Shown: positions 25,631 through 36,244, counted from the stretch's first letter. The stretch is 64,000 bases of DNA from Bacteroides intestinalis DSM 17393 (GCF_000172175.1 NZ_ABJL02000008.1:2976001-3040000); one strand, 5' to 3'. Notes: generated from the sequence alone by a model not told the origin. Program-made: numbers and translations.

Positions 25631-27007
25631 CTATTGCCATCCTCCGCCAAGTGCTTTATATAGCCGCACCAACGTTATCTGCTTATCCCGTATCGCATTG
25701 CTTAAACCTATCTGGGCATCAAAATATCCACGTTGCGCATCCAGCACATCCAAATACCCGATCACTCCGTTGATATACTGTAACTGCGCCAACTCTACAT
25801 TACTCCGTGCCGCTTGTTCCAATTGTAGACGCGATTCATAAATCTCTTTGATTTTACTAAAATCCACAATGGCATTCCGCGCATCCTTAAATGCTGTCAA
25901 TACTGATTTCTCATAAGAATACACCTCTTGTTCATAAGCTGCTTTCTTTGCTTTTAACATTGCGCGGTTCTTTCCCATAGCAAACAAGGGCGTCAGTAAT
26001 GATCCGCTCAAAAAATGATATGGTGATTTCAGGAAATCCGAGAACTCAGCACTCTCCAAACCATAATGCGCTGTCAAAGCCAAACGAGGAAACATATTGG
26101 TATATGCAAGCCCCACTGATGCATTGGCTGCAATCAACTTCTGTTCCGCCTGACGTACGTCCGGACGACGCTCCAATAATGTGGAAGGAAGCCCAACAGG
26201 AAGGCTTTCCGGTAATTTCACTTCTTCCGGCAATACTGAACGTGCAATCTTCTGCGGATAATCACCAGCCAGAAACGCAATATCATTTTCTTTTATGGAA
26301 ATCTTTCGCTCCAGATCCGGTACCAAGGTCGCAGTACGTGCCAATTCCACCTGTGCCTGTTGATAAGAAGTCTCTGAAGTCAGTCCGCCTTCAAAACGAA
26401 GCTTTGCCAAACGAACTCCCTCTTTACGGGCATTCAGTGTCTGCCGCACAATAGCCAATTCATTATCCAAGGCTACCAATTCAAAATACGCCTGAGCCAC
26501 TTCTGCCACCAGACTCATTTTCAGTGCCCGTTGTGCTTCTATCGAACCCAGGAAATCTGCCATACTCTTATCTTTTGCCCAACGCAGGTTTCCCCAAAGA
26601 TCTACTTCCCATGAGACTATTGCTTTGGCTTCATAACTCCGGTCCGAACTGTAATTATCTCCGCCATAATTCTCCGCCTCCTTATCTGCATATAACTTTC
26701 CACTGACTTGTGGAAAAAGATTAGCAAAGTCAATGCGTTTCATTGCGGCCAACTCCTTTACCCGGGCAGCAGCAATTTTCATATCTTTATTATATTCAAG
26801 AGTACGCTCAATAAGTGCTTGCAGCGTGGTATCAGTATAAAGTTCCCACCATTGCCGGTCGGCAATAGAAAGTGTGTCCTGTTCTGTGGAGTCAAGTTGC
26901 TGCGGCAAATTCAACTCCGGACGTGCATAGTGTTTACCCAACTGACAGGAACTGAACGCCAGTACCACCACCATTATCATACCATATATTGTATATTTTC
27001 TTTTCAT
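25631..27007 (-). CDS. Outer membrane factor lipoprotein of RND pump (OprM/NodT family)
   Basis: A 458-aa protein with a lipoprotein signal ending LAFSSC and the motif YARPELNLPQQ just after it. It holds two outer-membrane-efflux repeats, the second with ERRPDVRQAEQKLIAANASV, which is diagnostic of the OprM/NodT branch. It forms the outer-membrane exit duct. As the last gene of the adaptor-pump-channel unit on the minus strand, its start is three bases after the pump stop. Confidence 0.92.
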   Translation of the reverse strand: MKRKYTIYGMIMVVVLAFSSCQLGKHYARPELNLPQQLDSTEQDTLSIADRQWWELYTDTTLQALIERTLEYNKDMKIAAARVKELAAMKRIDFANLFPQVSGKLYADKEAENYGGDNYSSDRSYEAKAIVSWEVDLWGNLRWAKDKSMADFLGSIEAQRALKMSLVAEVAQAYFELVALDNELAIVRQTLNARKEGVRLAKLRFEGGLTSETSYQQAQVELARTATLVPDLERKISIKENDIAFLAGDYPQKIARSVLPEEVKLPESLPVGLPSTLLERRPDVRQAEQKLIAANASVGLAYTNMFPRLALTAHYGLESAEFSDFLKSPYHFLSGSLLTPLFAMGKNRAMLKAKKAAYEQEVYSYEKSVLTAFKDARNAIVDFSKIKEIYESRLQLEQAARSNVELAQLQYINGVIGYLDVLDAQRGYFDAQIGLSNAIRDKQITLVRLYKALGGGWQ

Positions 27008-27010
27008 AAC

Positions 27011-30000
27011 TTATCGTTTAAATCGCTTCGTAACTTTCTTAATATTCGCGCTTTTCGCTTTTGCCTTCGCCTTATAAATCAGTACGAAGAAGAACGGGAC
27101 TAAAAGAATACCTACCGTTACAGCCAGAATCATTCCGAAAAATACACCAGTACCAATAGCCTGACGGCTAGCCGAGCCCGGTCCACTGGCAATCACCATC
27201 GGCAGCATACCAAGGATAAATGCCAAAGATGTCATCAAGATAGGACGAAAACGCAACTGTGATGCATGCAAAGCTGCTTTAACTACATTCGCACCACGGT
27301 CTACCTGTTCCTTAGCAAATTCTACAATCAAGATTGCATTCTTTGCCGCCAGTCCGACTAGCATAACCAGCCCGATCTGGAAATAGACATCATTCTCCAA
27401 ACCGCAAGTCCATACTCCGAGATAAGCTCCCAATGCGGCAATCGGCAATGAAAGTAATACCGCAATCGGCACTGTCCAACTCTCGTAAAGGGCAGCCAGG
27501 AAGAGGAATACAAACAGAAATACCAGCGCCAACACCATTGCCGTCTGTCCGCCGGCCTGCTTCTCCTGATATGAAAGTCCGCTCCATTCCACACCTATGT
27601 TCTCCGGCAAATGCTCACGGGCAATCTGCTCAATAATCTCCATTGCCTGACCGGAACTATAACCGTCGGCCGCTCCACCACGGATCACAGCACTGTTGAA
27701 CATGTTGAAACGCTTGATGCTACCCGGCCCCGTGGTATATGAGGTAGTTCCGAGGGAAGTTAGCGGTATCATCACATTATCCGCCCCACGTACAAAGAAC
27801 AGGTTAATATTTTCCTTGTGTTCCCTGTAAGGTGCTTCTGCCTGGATATATACACGATAAATACGGTTAAACATATTGAAGTCATTTACATATACCGAAC
27901 CAGTATAAGCTTTCATGGTTGAAAACACATCTGCCAGCGGTACACCTGCCAGTTTCACCTTATCACGGTCTACATCGAAATAGAGCTGCGGGATATCTGC
28001 CTGCAAAGATGATGATAACCCGGATAATTCCTTGCGTTGCGAAGCGTAATACATCAACGTATCCGTCGCTTGTACCAGATTATCAAAAGTAGCGTCTCCA
28101 CGTGCTTCGAGTTGCATCTCGAAACCACCCGAACTTCCCAGCCCCGGGATAACCGGCGGTGTGGAAAGATATACCTTACACTCGGGATACTCCTGCAAAT
28201 CCTTTTTCACCTGAGCCATTACCTCATCGATAGTCTGTCCGTCACGTGCACCCCACGGTTTCAGAATAACTGTCAGTTCACTACGTGCCTGACTGCTACC
28301 CACACGGGGGCTACTACCTACTACACTCTGAACATACTCTACAGCCGGATTCAACATCAGATATTCTATAGCACGTTCCGATACGATTCGCGTACGCTCC
28401 AGCGTCGCACCTTCAGGCAATTCCAATTCCACTTTAAAGTATCCTTGATCTTCTACAGGCAAGAAACTAGTCGGTATCAGGCGGTTTATCAATAAAATAG
28501 CTACCAATATCACACCAAATGCACTCAATACCCTGCGGGGATTGCCTATCACACGTGAAATCTGGCGAACATACTTACGGTTACCCATATTCAGTGCATA
28601 GTTGATATAGCGGAATACAATATTCTTCCGTTTATGAGATTCCGGTTTCAATATCAATGAACACATCACCGGACTCAGAGTCAGCGCAACAACTGTAGAA
28701 AGCAATACGGAAACCACAATTGTCACCGTAAACTGACGATAAAGCTGTCCTGTGATACCACCGAGAAAACTAACCGGTACAAACACAGCTGCCAGCACCA
28801 GAGACGTAGCAATAATCGCTCCCGTCAATCCTTCCATCGCTTTCTTTGTAGCCTCGTAAGGTGGCAGTTTCTCTTCATGCATGATGCGCTCCACATTCTC
28901 TACCACCACAATGGCATCATCCACCACAATACCAATGGCAAGTACTAATCCAAGTAAGGTAAGTATATTGAGAGAGAAACCGAATATCAGCATGAAACCA
29001 AACGTACCAATCAGAGAGATAGGTACCGCCACAATCGGAATAAGGGTAGCACGCCAGCTTTGCAATGATAAGAATACTACGATAATCACCAGTATCAATG
29101 CTTCAAACAAAGTCTTGTATACTTCGTGAATAGACTCTGAAATGTAAGTAGTCATATCAAATGGAATCTCGTAACTCAATCCGTCAGGAAAGTTATTGCT
29201 GATTTCATCCATTGCCTTTTTCACATTCTCCGCCACTTCCATAGCATTGGCACCCGGAAGCATATAGATACCTAACACAGCTGCATTCTCACCATTGATG
29301 CTACTCTCCGTATTGTACGAAGAAGCCTCCAATGAGATACGTGCCACGTCACGCAAACGAATAATGGAACCATCCGCATTAGCGCGAATTACAATTTCCT
29401 CAAACTGTCCTACAGTAGAGAGACGTCCCTGCGTTGTAATAGGAATGGTAATATCCAATCCTGTCACAGGTTGTTGTCCCAATACACCGGCTGCTGATTC
29501 ACGATTCTGATCTTTCAGAGCGTTCTGCAAATCGGCTACGGTCAGTCCAAAGTTTGCCAACTTATCTGGTTGCACCCAAATCTGCATAGCATAGTAACGG
29601 CTACCAATATTCGACACACGACCTACACCGGGAATACGGCGAAGTAAATCGAGCACATTCAATGTAGCAAAGTTACTCAGATAAATTTCATCAAACTTCG
29701 GATCAGAAGACCTCAGACAGATAGTCATTAACTGGCTGGCTGCCTGTTTTTCTACGGATATACCGTTTTGTACCACCTCTGCCGGAAGACGGGATTCCGC
29801 CAACTTCAAGCGGTTTTGTATTTCAACCGCTGCCAAGTCAGGATCAGCAGAAATATCAAATGTAACTGTAGCTGAGAAACCACCGGAGTTTGAGCTATTG
29901 GACTCCATGTAGAGCATTCCCGGCGTTCCGTTCAACTCTTGCTCAATAGGTGTAGCTACCGCTTGGGATACCGTCAGCGCACTGGCACCGGGATACGAAG

Positions 30001-30142
30001 CACTAATCTTCACCACCGGCGGTGTAATCTGCGGATATTGGTCAATGGGAAGCATCGTCAGTCCGATGATACCCACAATGACAATCAGTATAGAGATGAC
30101 AGCCGAAAAGACCGGTCTGTCTATAAAGAAACTTACTTTCAT
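27011..30142 (-). CDS. RND multidrug efflux pump, HAE1 family (AcrB/MexB-like)
   Basis: A 1043-aa inner-membrane proton antiporter. It opens with FFIDRPVFSAVISILIVIVG, the standard first helix. It carries the Asp pair in GIVVDDAIVVVENV (about 405) and the Lys in GLAAKNAILIVEF (about 934) used for proton relay, and the large periplasmic loops expected for the porter and docking domains. Length matches AcrB. Its start codon overlaps the adaptor stop codon (ATGA), giving translational coupling. No dedicated regulator gene is adjacent. Confidence 0.95.
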   Translation of the reverse strand: MKVSFFIDRPVFSAVISILIVIVGIIGLTMLPIDQYPQITPPVVKISASYPGASALTVSQAVATPIEQELNGTPGMLYMESNSSNSGGFSATVTFDISADPDLAAVEIQNRLKLAESRLPAEVVQNGISVEKQAASQLMTICLRSSDPKFDEIYLSNFATLNVLDLLRRIPGVGRVSNIGSRYYAMQIWVQPDKLANFGLTVADLQNALKDQNRESAAGVLGQQPVTGLDITIPITTQGRLSTVGQFEEIVIRANADGSIIRLRDVARISLEASSYNTESSINGENAAVLGIYMLPGANAMEVAENVKKAMDEISNNFPDGLSYEIPFDMTTYISESIHEVYKTLFEALILVIIVVFLSLQSWRATLIPIVAVPISLIGTFGFMLIFGFSLNILTLLGLVLAIGIVVDDAIVVVENVERIMHEEKLPPYEATKKAMEGLTGAIIATSLVLAAVFVPVSFLGGITGQLYRQFTVTIVVSVLLSTVVALTLSPVMCSLILKPESHKRKNIVFRYINYALNMGNRKYVRQISRVIGNPRRVLSAFGVILVAILLINRLIPTSFLPVEDQGYFKVELELPEGATLERTRIVSERAIEYLMLNPAVEYVQSVVGSSPRVGSSQARSELTVILKPWGARDGQTIDEVMAQVKKDLQEYPECKVYLSTPPVIPGLGSSGGFEMQLEARGDATFDNLVQATDTLMYYASQRKELSGLSSSLQADIPQLYFDVDRDKVKLAGVPLADVFSTMKAYTGSVYVNDFNMFNRIYRVYIQAEAPYREHKENINLFFVRGADNVMIPLTSLGTTSYTTGPGSIKRFNMFNSAVIRGGAADGYSSGQAMEIIEQIAREHLPENIGVEWSGLSYQEKQAGGQTAMVLALVFLFVFLFLAALYESWTVPIAVLLSLPIAALGAYLGVWTCGLENDVYFQIGLVMLVGLAAKNAILIVEFAKEQVDRGANVVKAALHASQLRFRPILMTSLAFILGMLPMVIASGPGSASRQAIGTGVFFGMILAVTVGILLVPFFFVLIYKAKAKAKSANIKKVTKRFKR

Positions 30143-31338
30143 ACGCTCTCCCCTCCCTCTTCATCTTCTTTCTTCAACAGGGCATTGTTAACTTTAACTT
30201 TCATCCCCGGACTCAGTTTATGGTATCCTTCTACCACTATTGTTTCACCCGGCACCAAACCTCTCTCCACCACTACTTGATTCTGGAACTCCGGTCCTAA
30301 CTCTATAAAACGACGTTCTACAGTAGAATCACGACGCATAACAAATACATAGGCACCACCTTTTTCTATAATAACAGACTTCAGGGGAACCACTGTTGCA
30401 TTCTCCCGCACATCCAGCAATAGCTTCACTTTAGTAAACTGGCCCGGAAGTAATACGTGTTTCGGATTAGGCATTTCGGCACGAACAGAGAAAGTACCGG
30501 TACGTGGATCAACCTGCGGTTCGGCAAAGTCGACCAAGCCTTTGAAAGGATAGACTGTATTATCGGCAAGTGTAATAGAAATATTCGGCTGCCAAGAACG
30601 GGTAGAATCTTTCTGTCCCAGATTTACGTTACGTTCCTTGGTTTTCAGATAGTCTAATGCTGTCATACTGAAATCTACCAGTACCGTATCGCTTTTCACG
30701 ATATTGGCAAGCAATGACTTGCCGCCCGTACCGACCAATGTACCAAGGTCTACATACCGTTCACTGATGTGTCCGGCCAGCGGAGAGCGAACCACTGTAT
30801 ATCCAAGTTCCAGTTCTGCCTGGTCAAGATCGGCCTGACTCATAGCAACACTAGCCACTGCCGTTTCATAAGCTGCCACCGCGTTATCCAAATCTAATTG
30901 ACTGGCAGCATTTTGTTCATACAAGGGGCGAATGCGCTCCAGGTCACGTTGTGCTTTTTTAGCTTGTGCTTCATCTTTTTTCAGCTGTGCACGAGCCTTA
31001 TCCGCCTTAGCGCGATACTGATCCTGATTGATAACAAACAATACTTGATTCTTCGTCACATAAGTACCTTCTTCGAAAAGCATATTTTCCAGATACCCTT
31101 CTACACGGGCACGAACTTCCACAAACTGTTGAGCGCGAACACGTCCCACGTATTCACCATAGATTTCGACATCATCTTGTGTCACCGGTTCCACAGCTAC
31201 TACCGGAAGATCCGGTGCAGGTGCCGGACGATGAGTAATAAACCAGTAAATCGCTACTAACAGTACTATACCAATTGCGGCAATCACTGCCTGTTTTTTC
31301 GTTATTCTGAATTCTCTCTTCTTAAAAAACGGTTTCAT
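30139..31338 (-). CDS. RND periplasmic adaptor (AcrA/MexA-like)
   Basis: A 399-aa protein from Met at 31338 (MKPFFKKREFRI). It has an N-terminal anchor (AVIAAIGIVLLVAIYWFI), then barrel-sandwich, hairpin and beta-barrel domains in the MexA order: VEVRARVEGYLENMLFEEGT, coiled-coil AKADKARAQLKKDEAQAKK, LGYTVVRSPLAGHISERYV, and LLPGQFTKVKL near the C-terminus. The anchor rather than a lipobox suggests it is retained in the inner membrane. An upstream in-frame ATG at 31434 would add 32 residues without conserved features and is rejected. It is the first gene of the operon. Confidence 0.92.
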   Translation of the reverse strand: MKPFFKKREFRITKKQAVIAAIGIVLLVAIYWFITHRPAPAPDLPVVAVEPVTQDDVEIYGEYVGRVRAQQFVEVRARVEGYLENMLFEEGTYVTKNQVLFVINQDQYRAKADKARAQLKKDEAQAKKAQRDLERIRPLYEQNAASQLDLDNAVAAYETAVASVAMSQADLDQAELELGYTVVRSPLAGHISERYVDLGTLVGTGGKSLLANIVKSDTVLVDFSMTALDYLKTKERNVNLGQKDSTRSWQPNISITLADNTVYPFKGLVDFAEPQVDPRTGTFSVRAEMPNPKHVLLPGQFTKVKLLLDVRENATVVPLKSVIIEKGGAYVFVMRRDSTVERRFIELGPEFQNQVVVERGLVPGETIVVEGYHKLSPGMKVKVNNALLKKEDEEGGESV

Positions 31339-31463
31339 AAGCTCTCTGTTTATGTTAATGTTAAAAACCCTATAAATAAAAAAACAACCGGCATGCCAAA
31401 GTTCGATGGCTATACCTTTATTATTCATAGTCAAACCATTAAAGTTTTAACAAAGGATTATGA

Positions 31464-31502
31464 GAGTGGGGAATTCACTCTACAAGTGTGGAATTATTCC
31501 AC
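31464..31502. promoter_or_regulatory. Two adjacent palindromes upstream of the RND operon
   Basis: GAGTG-7 nt-CACTC (31464-31480) is followed 7 bp later by GTGGAATTATTCCAC (31488-31502), a perfect 7-bp inverted repeat about one base. Both share a GGAATT core. They lie about 130 bp before the adaptor start, between its likely promoter and a terminator, and look like binding sites for a dimeric regulator. Confidence 0.45.
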
Positions 31503-31532
31503 AAAAAAAGTCCGAACAAGCTGTCCGGACTT
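31503..31532 (-). terminator. Terminator of the trxA-acidic protein unit
   Basis: On the minus strand AAGTCCG and CGGACTT form a stem around an 11-nt loop, followed by TTTTTTT. Confidence 0.88.
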
Positions 31533-31555
31533 CTCTTTTACTTAACTGAAACTTC

Positions 31556-31894
31556 TTATTCTTCATCATCATCCAATGACTCCGTATATTCCAGTTCTCC
31601 TTGAACTACAAACAGGATTTCTTCCGGATCATACTCACCCATCTCATCTTTGTGGGCTTCTTTGATGATGTAATCTACGATTTGCCCCAGGTCGACTTCG
31701 ATGCATCCATCTTCATCCGGCTTTGCATCTAGGATGCCGCTTTCAGAATAATACTCGTCAATCAAATCGAGAAAATAATAGAATTCATCATCGGAGTACT
31801 TCTCTTTTAACTCCTGCGGCAAATAATTCTTGATGTATTCGATGGTTTTTTCGTCATCGAGATCATCCTTTAAGAAATCGTCTTCCAGTCCCAT
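31556..31894 (-). CDS. Conserved acidic protein, function unknown
   Basis: A 112-aa, strongly acidic protein (starts MGLEDDFLKDDLDDEKTI; ends SLDDDEE) with no membrane segment or signal. The middle (LPQELKEKYSDDEFYYFLDL) is helical and a single Cys is present near residue 72. I recognise it only as a type of protein found beside thioredoxin in Bacteroides and cannot assign a family. It starts 44 nt downstream of trxA on the same strand and ends before a strong terminator, so it is likely cotranscribed with trxA. Confidence 0.7.
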   Translation of the reverse strand: MGLEDDFLKDDLDDEKTIEYIKNYLPQELKEKYSDDEFYYFLDLIDEYYSESGILDAKPDEDGCIEVDLGQIVDYIIKEAHKDEMGEYDPEEILFVVQGELEYTESLDDDEE

Positions 31895-31938
31895 AACAGT
31901 TAGTTTTTTAAGGGTTAATACCTTATTATATTATACTC

Positions 31939-32256
31939 CTATAAGAGCATCTTTTTTATCTTGTCATCAAAAGCTGATTTGCCAGCAGAACCTACCTGCT
32001 TGTCAACCAACTCACCGTTTTTAAAGAACAATACGGTAGGAATGTTACGGATACCATATTCAGCAGCCACATCACCATTCTCATCTACATCACACTTACC
32101 GATGAGAACCTGTCCTTCATACACTTCTGCCAATTCTTCTATGATAGGACCTACCATCTTACAAGGACCACACCACGGGGCCCAAAAGTCAATCACTACA
32201 GGTTTACCTTCTGCAAGGATTTCCTTATAGTTGCTGTCTGTAATTTCTAAAGCCAT
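31939..32256 (-). CDS. trxA: Thioredoxin
   Basis: A 105-aa protein with the redox motif WCGPC (Cys29, Cys32) inside VVIDFWAPWCGPCKM, the cis-proline region RNIPTVLFFKNG and the C-terminal helix. These are full-length thioredoxin features, so it reduces cytoplasmic disulfides and feeds enzymes such as ribonucleotide reductase. There is no signal peptide. Its own -7 box (TATCTTTG, 32314-32321, minus) overlaps the end of dnaE by a few bases. Confidence 0.95.
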   Translation of the reverse strand: MALEITDSNYKEILAEGKPVVIDFWAPWCGPCKMVGPIIEELAEVYEGQVLIGKCDVDENGDVAAEYGIRNIPTVLFFKNGELVDKQVGSAGKSAFDDKIKKMLL

Positions 32257-32313
32257 TGCGTTAATGATTAATTATTTAATGTTTAATGATTACTGTCAAA
32301 TTATTTACGGAAG

Positions 32314-32321
32314 CAAAGATA
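32314..32321 (-). promoter_or_regulatory. -7 box (TATCTTTG) of trxA
   Basis: A TAnnTTTG match on the minus strand, 58 bp before the trxA start and immediately after the dnaE stop. Confidence 0.6.
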
Positions 32322-32322
32322 A

Positions 32323-35300
32323 CTAATTTATCCGGAATTCCAGTTCGGGGCGATCATTTAAATAAGAGATTAACTCACGTCCTACTGAAAGCTTCACAGG
32401 TCGGGAAATCATGTCTACTACCGTCTTACTATCAGGATCACTCACCTTAAAATAGAGTTCCGTTGTACCCGGATTCCCTTTCATTAGTGCAGCAAGCTCC
32501 GTAACCAAAGCCTGGTTCAACACAGAAAGCGGTATCAGGATAGTAATTTTAGAAATCAGTTTCTCTTTCACATCCGGAAGCAATTCCATAGAAGTAATCT
32601 TAACTTCCAACTCATCCTGCTTCCACTGTTTAGGTTGGCAACGAGCCTTAATGAAAAGGAAGGTACGTTCACCCAAATATCCCTGATAGGTTACCCAGTC
32701 ATTACCAAAGAACGGAAGTTCAGCCGAACCGGAATAGTCTTCAATCTTCGCAATGCCATAAGGATTACCATTTTTACTGATTCCCCGACGCACAGAAGTC
32801 ACAATGCCTCCCATCGTTATCTCTCGTCCGGCAAGTGCCGTTTTATCCTCCAACTCAGCCATACGCGTATTACATACGTGCTGCAATACTACGGAATATT
32901 CATCCAGCGGATGGGCAGATAGATAAATACCTACCAGATCACGTTCCTTGTTCAATCGGTCCAGATCACTCCAGCGTTCAGCTTCAGGTATTTCGGGAGT
33001 AGCAATGTCCACTACATTATCTCCACCGAACAACGAGTTGGCAGCCGCTGCCTGGTCTGCCTGATAACGGTTACCATAACGTACTAAAGTTTCCAGAAAA
33101 ACCTCATTTTTGGAATTCACCGCAAAGTATTGTTCACGTCTTAACTCAGGGAACTCATCAAAACCACCTGCCAAAGCAAGACATTCCAGATTCTTCTTAT
33201 TACAAGCTGTCAGATTGACACGCTGCACAAAATCGAATATACCTTTAAAAGAACCATTCTTCTCACGTTCTTCCATGATATTCAGTACAGCGCCTTCGCC
33301 TACTCCCTTTACTGCACCAAGACCGAAACGGATATTTCCTTCCGGGTTAACAGTAAACTTCAGGTTACTCTCATTCACATCCGGACCAAGAACTTTGATA
33401 CCCATCGATTTACATTCATCCATCAATTTGGTGATATCAGTAATGTTCGATAAACTTCGGCTCATCACAGCTGCCATATACTCTGCCGGATAGTTCGCTT
33501 TCAGATACGCGGTCTGATAAGCTACCCATGAATAGCAAGTGGCATGAGATTTATTGAAAGCGTATGATGCAAACTTCTCCCAGTCTCCCCAAATTTTTTC
33601 AAGCACCTTCGGATCATGCCCATTCTTACGTCCGCCCTCGACAAATTTAGGTTTCATATGATCCAGTTTGTCACGCAGCTTCTTACCCATCGCTTTACGC
33701 AGGGCATCGGACTCACCGCGGGTAAAGTCCGCCAACAAACGTGACAAAAGCATCACCTGTTCCTGATACACCGTAATACCATATGTATCCTTCAGATACT
33801 TCTCCATGACAGGAATATCATACTCAATCGGCTTCCGTCCATGTTTACGGTCGATAAAGTCCGGAATATAATCCATAGGTCCCGGACGATAGAGGGCATT
33901 CATCGCAATCAAATCTTCGAAAGTAGATGGCTGCAACTCACGCAAATATTTCTGCATACCTGCAGATTCAAACTGGAATGTACCGATAGTACGCCCGTCA
34001 CTATATAATTTATAAGTAGCAGGGTCGTCAATAGGCACCTTATCTATATTCAACGCCAGTCCACGATGCAAGCGCACATTTTCCACGGCCTCCTTGATGA
34101 TTGATAATGTTTTCAATCCCAGAAAGTCCATCTTGATCAAACCTGTATCTTCAATAACCGAACCTTCATATTGGGTAACAAGCATCTTCTCACCCGTTTC
34201 CTTATCATCGGCAGTGCTTACAGGTACCCAGTCAGTAATGTCATCACGGCAGATAATCGTACCACAGGCATGCACTCCGGTACCACGCACATTGCCTTCC
34301 AGCATCTTGGCATATTTCAGTGTATCACGCACCAAAGGATCGGGAGAAGCTTCTGCTGCTTGCAGTTCAGGAACATAATCAATGGCATTCCGTAGATTCA
34401 ACTTCTTATCGGGTATTTTATCAGGAACCAATTTAGCTAGACGGTCAGACTCAGAAAGAGGAAGTTTCTGCACACGGGCAACGTCTTTAATAGCAAGTTT
34501 GGTAGCCATTGTACCATAGGTAATGATATGCGCCACTTTTTCCTGACCATACTTTTGCGTCACCCAACGAAGCACTTCTCCACGTCCGTCATCATCAAAG
34601 TCGATATCGATATCAGGCAATGATATACGGTCGGGATTCAGGAAACGCTCAAACAGCAAGTCATATTTAATGGGGTCGATTTTCGTAATCTGCAAACAAT
34701 ATGCTACCGCTGAACCGGCCGCCGATCCACGCCCCGGACCTATCGAAACTCCCATATTACGCCCGGCAGCAATGAAGTCCTGTACAATGAGGAAGTATCC
34801 CGGAAAACCCATTGTCTTCATAATATGAAGTTCAAACTTCAAACGCTCCATCACTTCCTCAGACAAAGGATCTCCATAAAATATCTTAGCACCATCAAAA
34901 GTCAATTTGGCCAGATAATCCGCTTCCAGTTTGATACGATATAATTTTTCATATCCGCCCAGACGTTTGATTTTCGCTTTGGCATCCTCCTCACTCAACA
35001 CCACATTACCATTTTCATCCTGAGTGAATTCATCAAATAAGTCCTTCTCGGTATATTTCTGCCGATACCCTTCTTCTGTTCCAAAGTCTTCGGGAATAGC
35101 AAAAGTAGGCATGATAGGTGCATGGTCAATGGAATAGTATTCTACTTTATCCAGAATTTCAAGAGTATTGGACAAAGCCTCAGGAACATCAGCAAAGAGC
35201 TCGTTCATCTCTGCCTTCGTCTTCATCCATTCCTGCTTGGTATAAAGCATACGATTCGGATCATCCAGATCTTTACCGGTACTCAAACAAATCAGCCGGT

Positions 35301-36117
35301 CATGTGCCTCAGCATGTTCCTCATTCACGAAATGAACGTCATTGGAACAAATGAGTTTAATATTATATTTTTTTGCAAACTCTATTAATTTGGCATTCGC
35401 CTTCTGCTGCAACGGATAAGCTTCATGGTTGGCACGCGGTATAGTAGCCCGATGCCGTTGTAATTCCAGATAATAATCTTCACCGAAAAGATTTTTATAC
35501 CAGCGTATGGCTTCTTCCGCATCTTCCAGCTGGTCATTGATAATCTTCTTAGGCACTTCACCACCAATACAAGCCGAACATACAATCAAACCTTCATGAT
35601 ATTTCTCCAATTCGTTACGGTCGGTACGCGGACGCATATAGTAACCTTTGGTCCAAGCTCTGGATACCAGCTTAATCAGATTATGATAGCCTTTCTCATT
35701 TTTCGCCAATACAATTAAGTGCCAACCGCTTTGGTCAGGTTTACCTTCTTTTTTATCCATAGTACGGCGAGCCACATACATCTCACAACCAATGATTGGT
35801 TTAAACAGCTTATTTTCAGCTTCCGCAATCTTCGCACGACAGTCAGCAAGTTCCGCTTCCTTATCATCGCAAGCAATCTCGCCGCTTTCAATACCAGCCA
35901 TCCGTTTTTTAAGATCTTTGATCTCCCCCTTCGGTCCGCTATTCTTTTTGTTAACGTAGTTAGTGAATTCCTTAATGCCGAACATATTCCCGTGATCAGT
36001 CACGGCTATTCCCTTCATTCCATCTTTCATAGCCTTGTCCACCAACGCACTTACGCTGGCCTGACCATCGAGTAAGGAATACTGGGTATGAACGTGCAAA
36101 TGAACAAAATCCTGCAT
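32323..36117 (-). CDS. dnaE: DNA polymerase III subunit alpha
   Basis: A 1264-aa replicative polymerase. It starts with the PHP domain (FVHLHVHTQYSLLDG, VTDHGNMFG). The C-family polymerase core follows, with GPGRGSAAGS and the catalytic aspartates in LPDIDIDFDDDGR, then the fingers region FNKSHATCYSWVAYQTAYLK. An HhH segment and an OB-fold near the C-terminus (GIVTSVRRGISKNGNPYG) complete it. Length is slightly above E. coli DnaE (1160 aa) because of an insert early in the PHP domain (about 60-110, charged). It is monocistronic or leads into trxA. Confidence 0.97.
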   Translation of the reverse strand: MQDFVHLHVHTQYSLLDGQASVSALVDKAMKDGMKGIAVTDHGNMFGIKEFTNYVNKKNSGPKGEIKDLKKRMAGIESGEIACDDKEAELADCRAKIAEAENKLFKPIIGCEMYVARRTMDKKEGKPDQSGWHLIVLAKNEKGYHNLIKLVSRAWTKGYYMRPRTDRNELEKYHEGLIVCSACIGGEVPKKIINDQLEDAEEAIRWYKNLFGEDYYLELQRHRATIPRANHEAYPLQQKANAKLIEFAKKYNIKLICSNDVHFVNEEHAEAHDRLICLSTGKDLDDPNRMLYTKQEWMKTKAEMNELFADVPEALSNTLEILDKVEYYSIDHAPIMPTFAIPEDFGTEEGYRQKYTEKDLFDEFTQDENGNVVLSEEDAKAKIKRLGGYEKLYRIKLEADYLAKLTFDGAKIFYGDPLSEEVMERLKFELHIMKTMGFPGYFLIVQDFIAAGRNMGVSIGPGRGSAAGSAVAYCLQITKIDPIKYDLLFERFLNPDRISLPDIDIDFDDDGRGEVLRWVTQKYGQEKVAHIITYGTMATKLAIKDVARVQKLPLSESDRLAKLVPDKIPDKKLNLRNAIDYVPELQAAEASPDPLVRDTLKYAKMLEGNVRGTGVHACGTIICRDDITDWVPVSTADDKETGEKMLVTQYEGSVIEDTGLIKMDFLGLKTLSIIKEAVENVRLHRGLALNIDKVPIDDPATYKLYSDGRTIGTFQFESAGMQKYLRELQPSTFEDLIAMNALYRPGPMDYIPDFIDRKHGRKPIEYDIPVMEKYLKDTYGITVYQEQVMLLSRLLADFTRGESDALRKAMGKKLRDKLDHMKPKFVEGGRKNGHDPKVLEKIWGDWEKFASYAFNKSHATCYSWVAYQTAYLKANYPAEYMAAVMSRSLSNITDITKLMDECKSMGIKVLGPDVNESNLKFTVNPEGNIRFGLGAVKGVGEGAVLNIMEEREKNGSFKGIFDFVQRVNLTACNKKNLECLALAGGFDEFPELRREQYFAVNSKNEVFLETLVRYGNRYQADQAAAANSLFGGDNVVDIATPEIPEAERWSDLDRLNKERDLVGIYLSAHPLDEYSVVLQHVCNTRMAELEDKTALAGREITMGGIVTSVRRGISKNGNPYGIAKIEDYSGSAELPFFGNDWVTYQGYLGERTFLFIKARCQPKQWKQDELEVKITSMELLPDVKEKLISKITILIPLSVLNQALVTELAALMKGNPGTTELYFKVSDPDSKTVVDMISRPVKLSVGRELISYLNDRPELEFRIN

Positions 36118-36244
36118 AAATATCTCCTTTCAATTAAGAGCATAAAAGTACAACCTATATAAGACCTAACAAAAATATTTCCCTAAAAGTTATCAACAGA
36201 TGCATTTCTCCCTCCAAATGCTTGTTAGATTTTCAAAATAAGCC

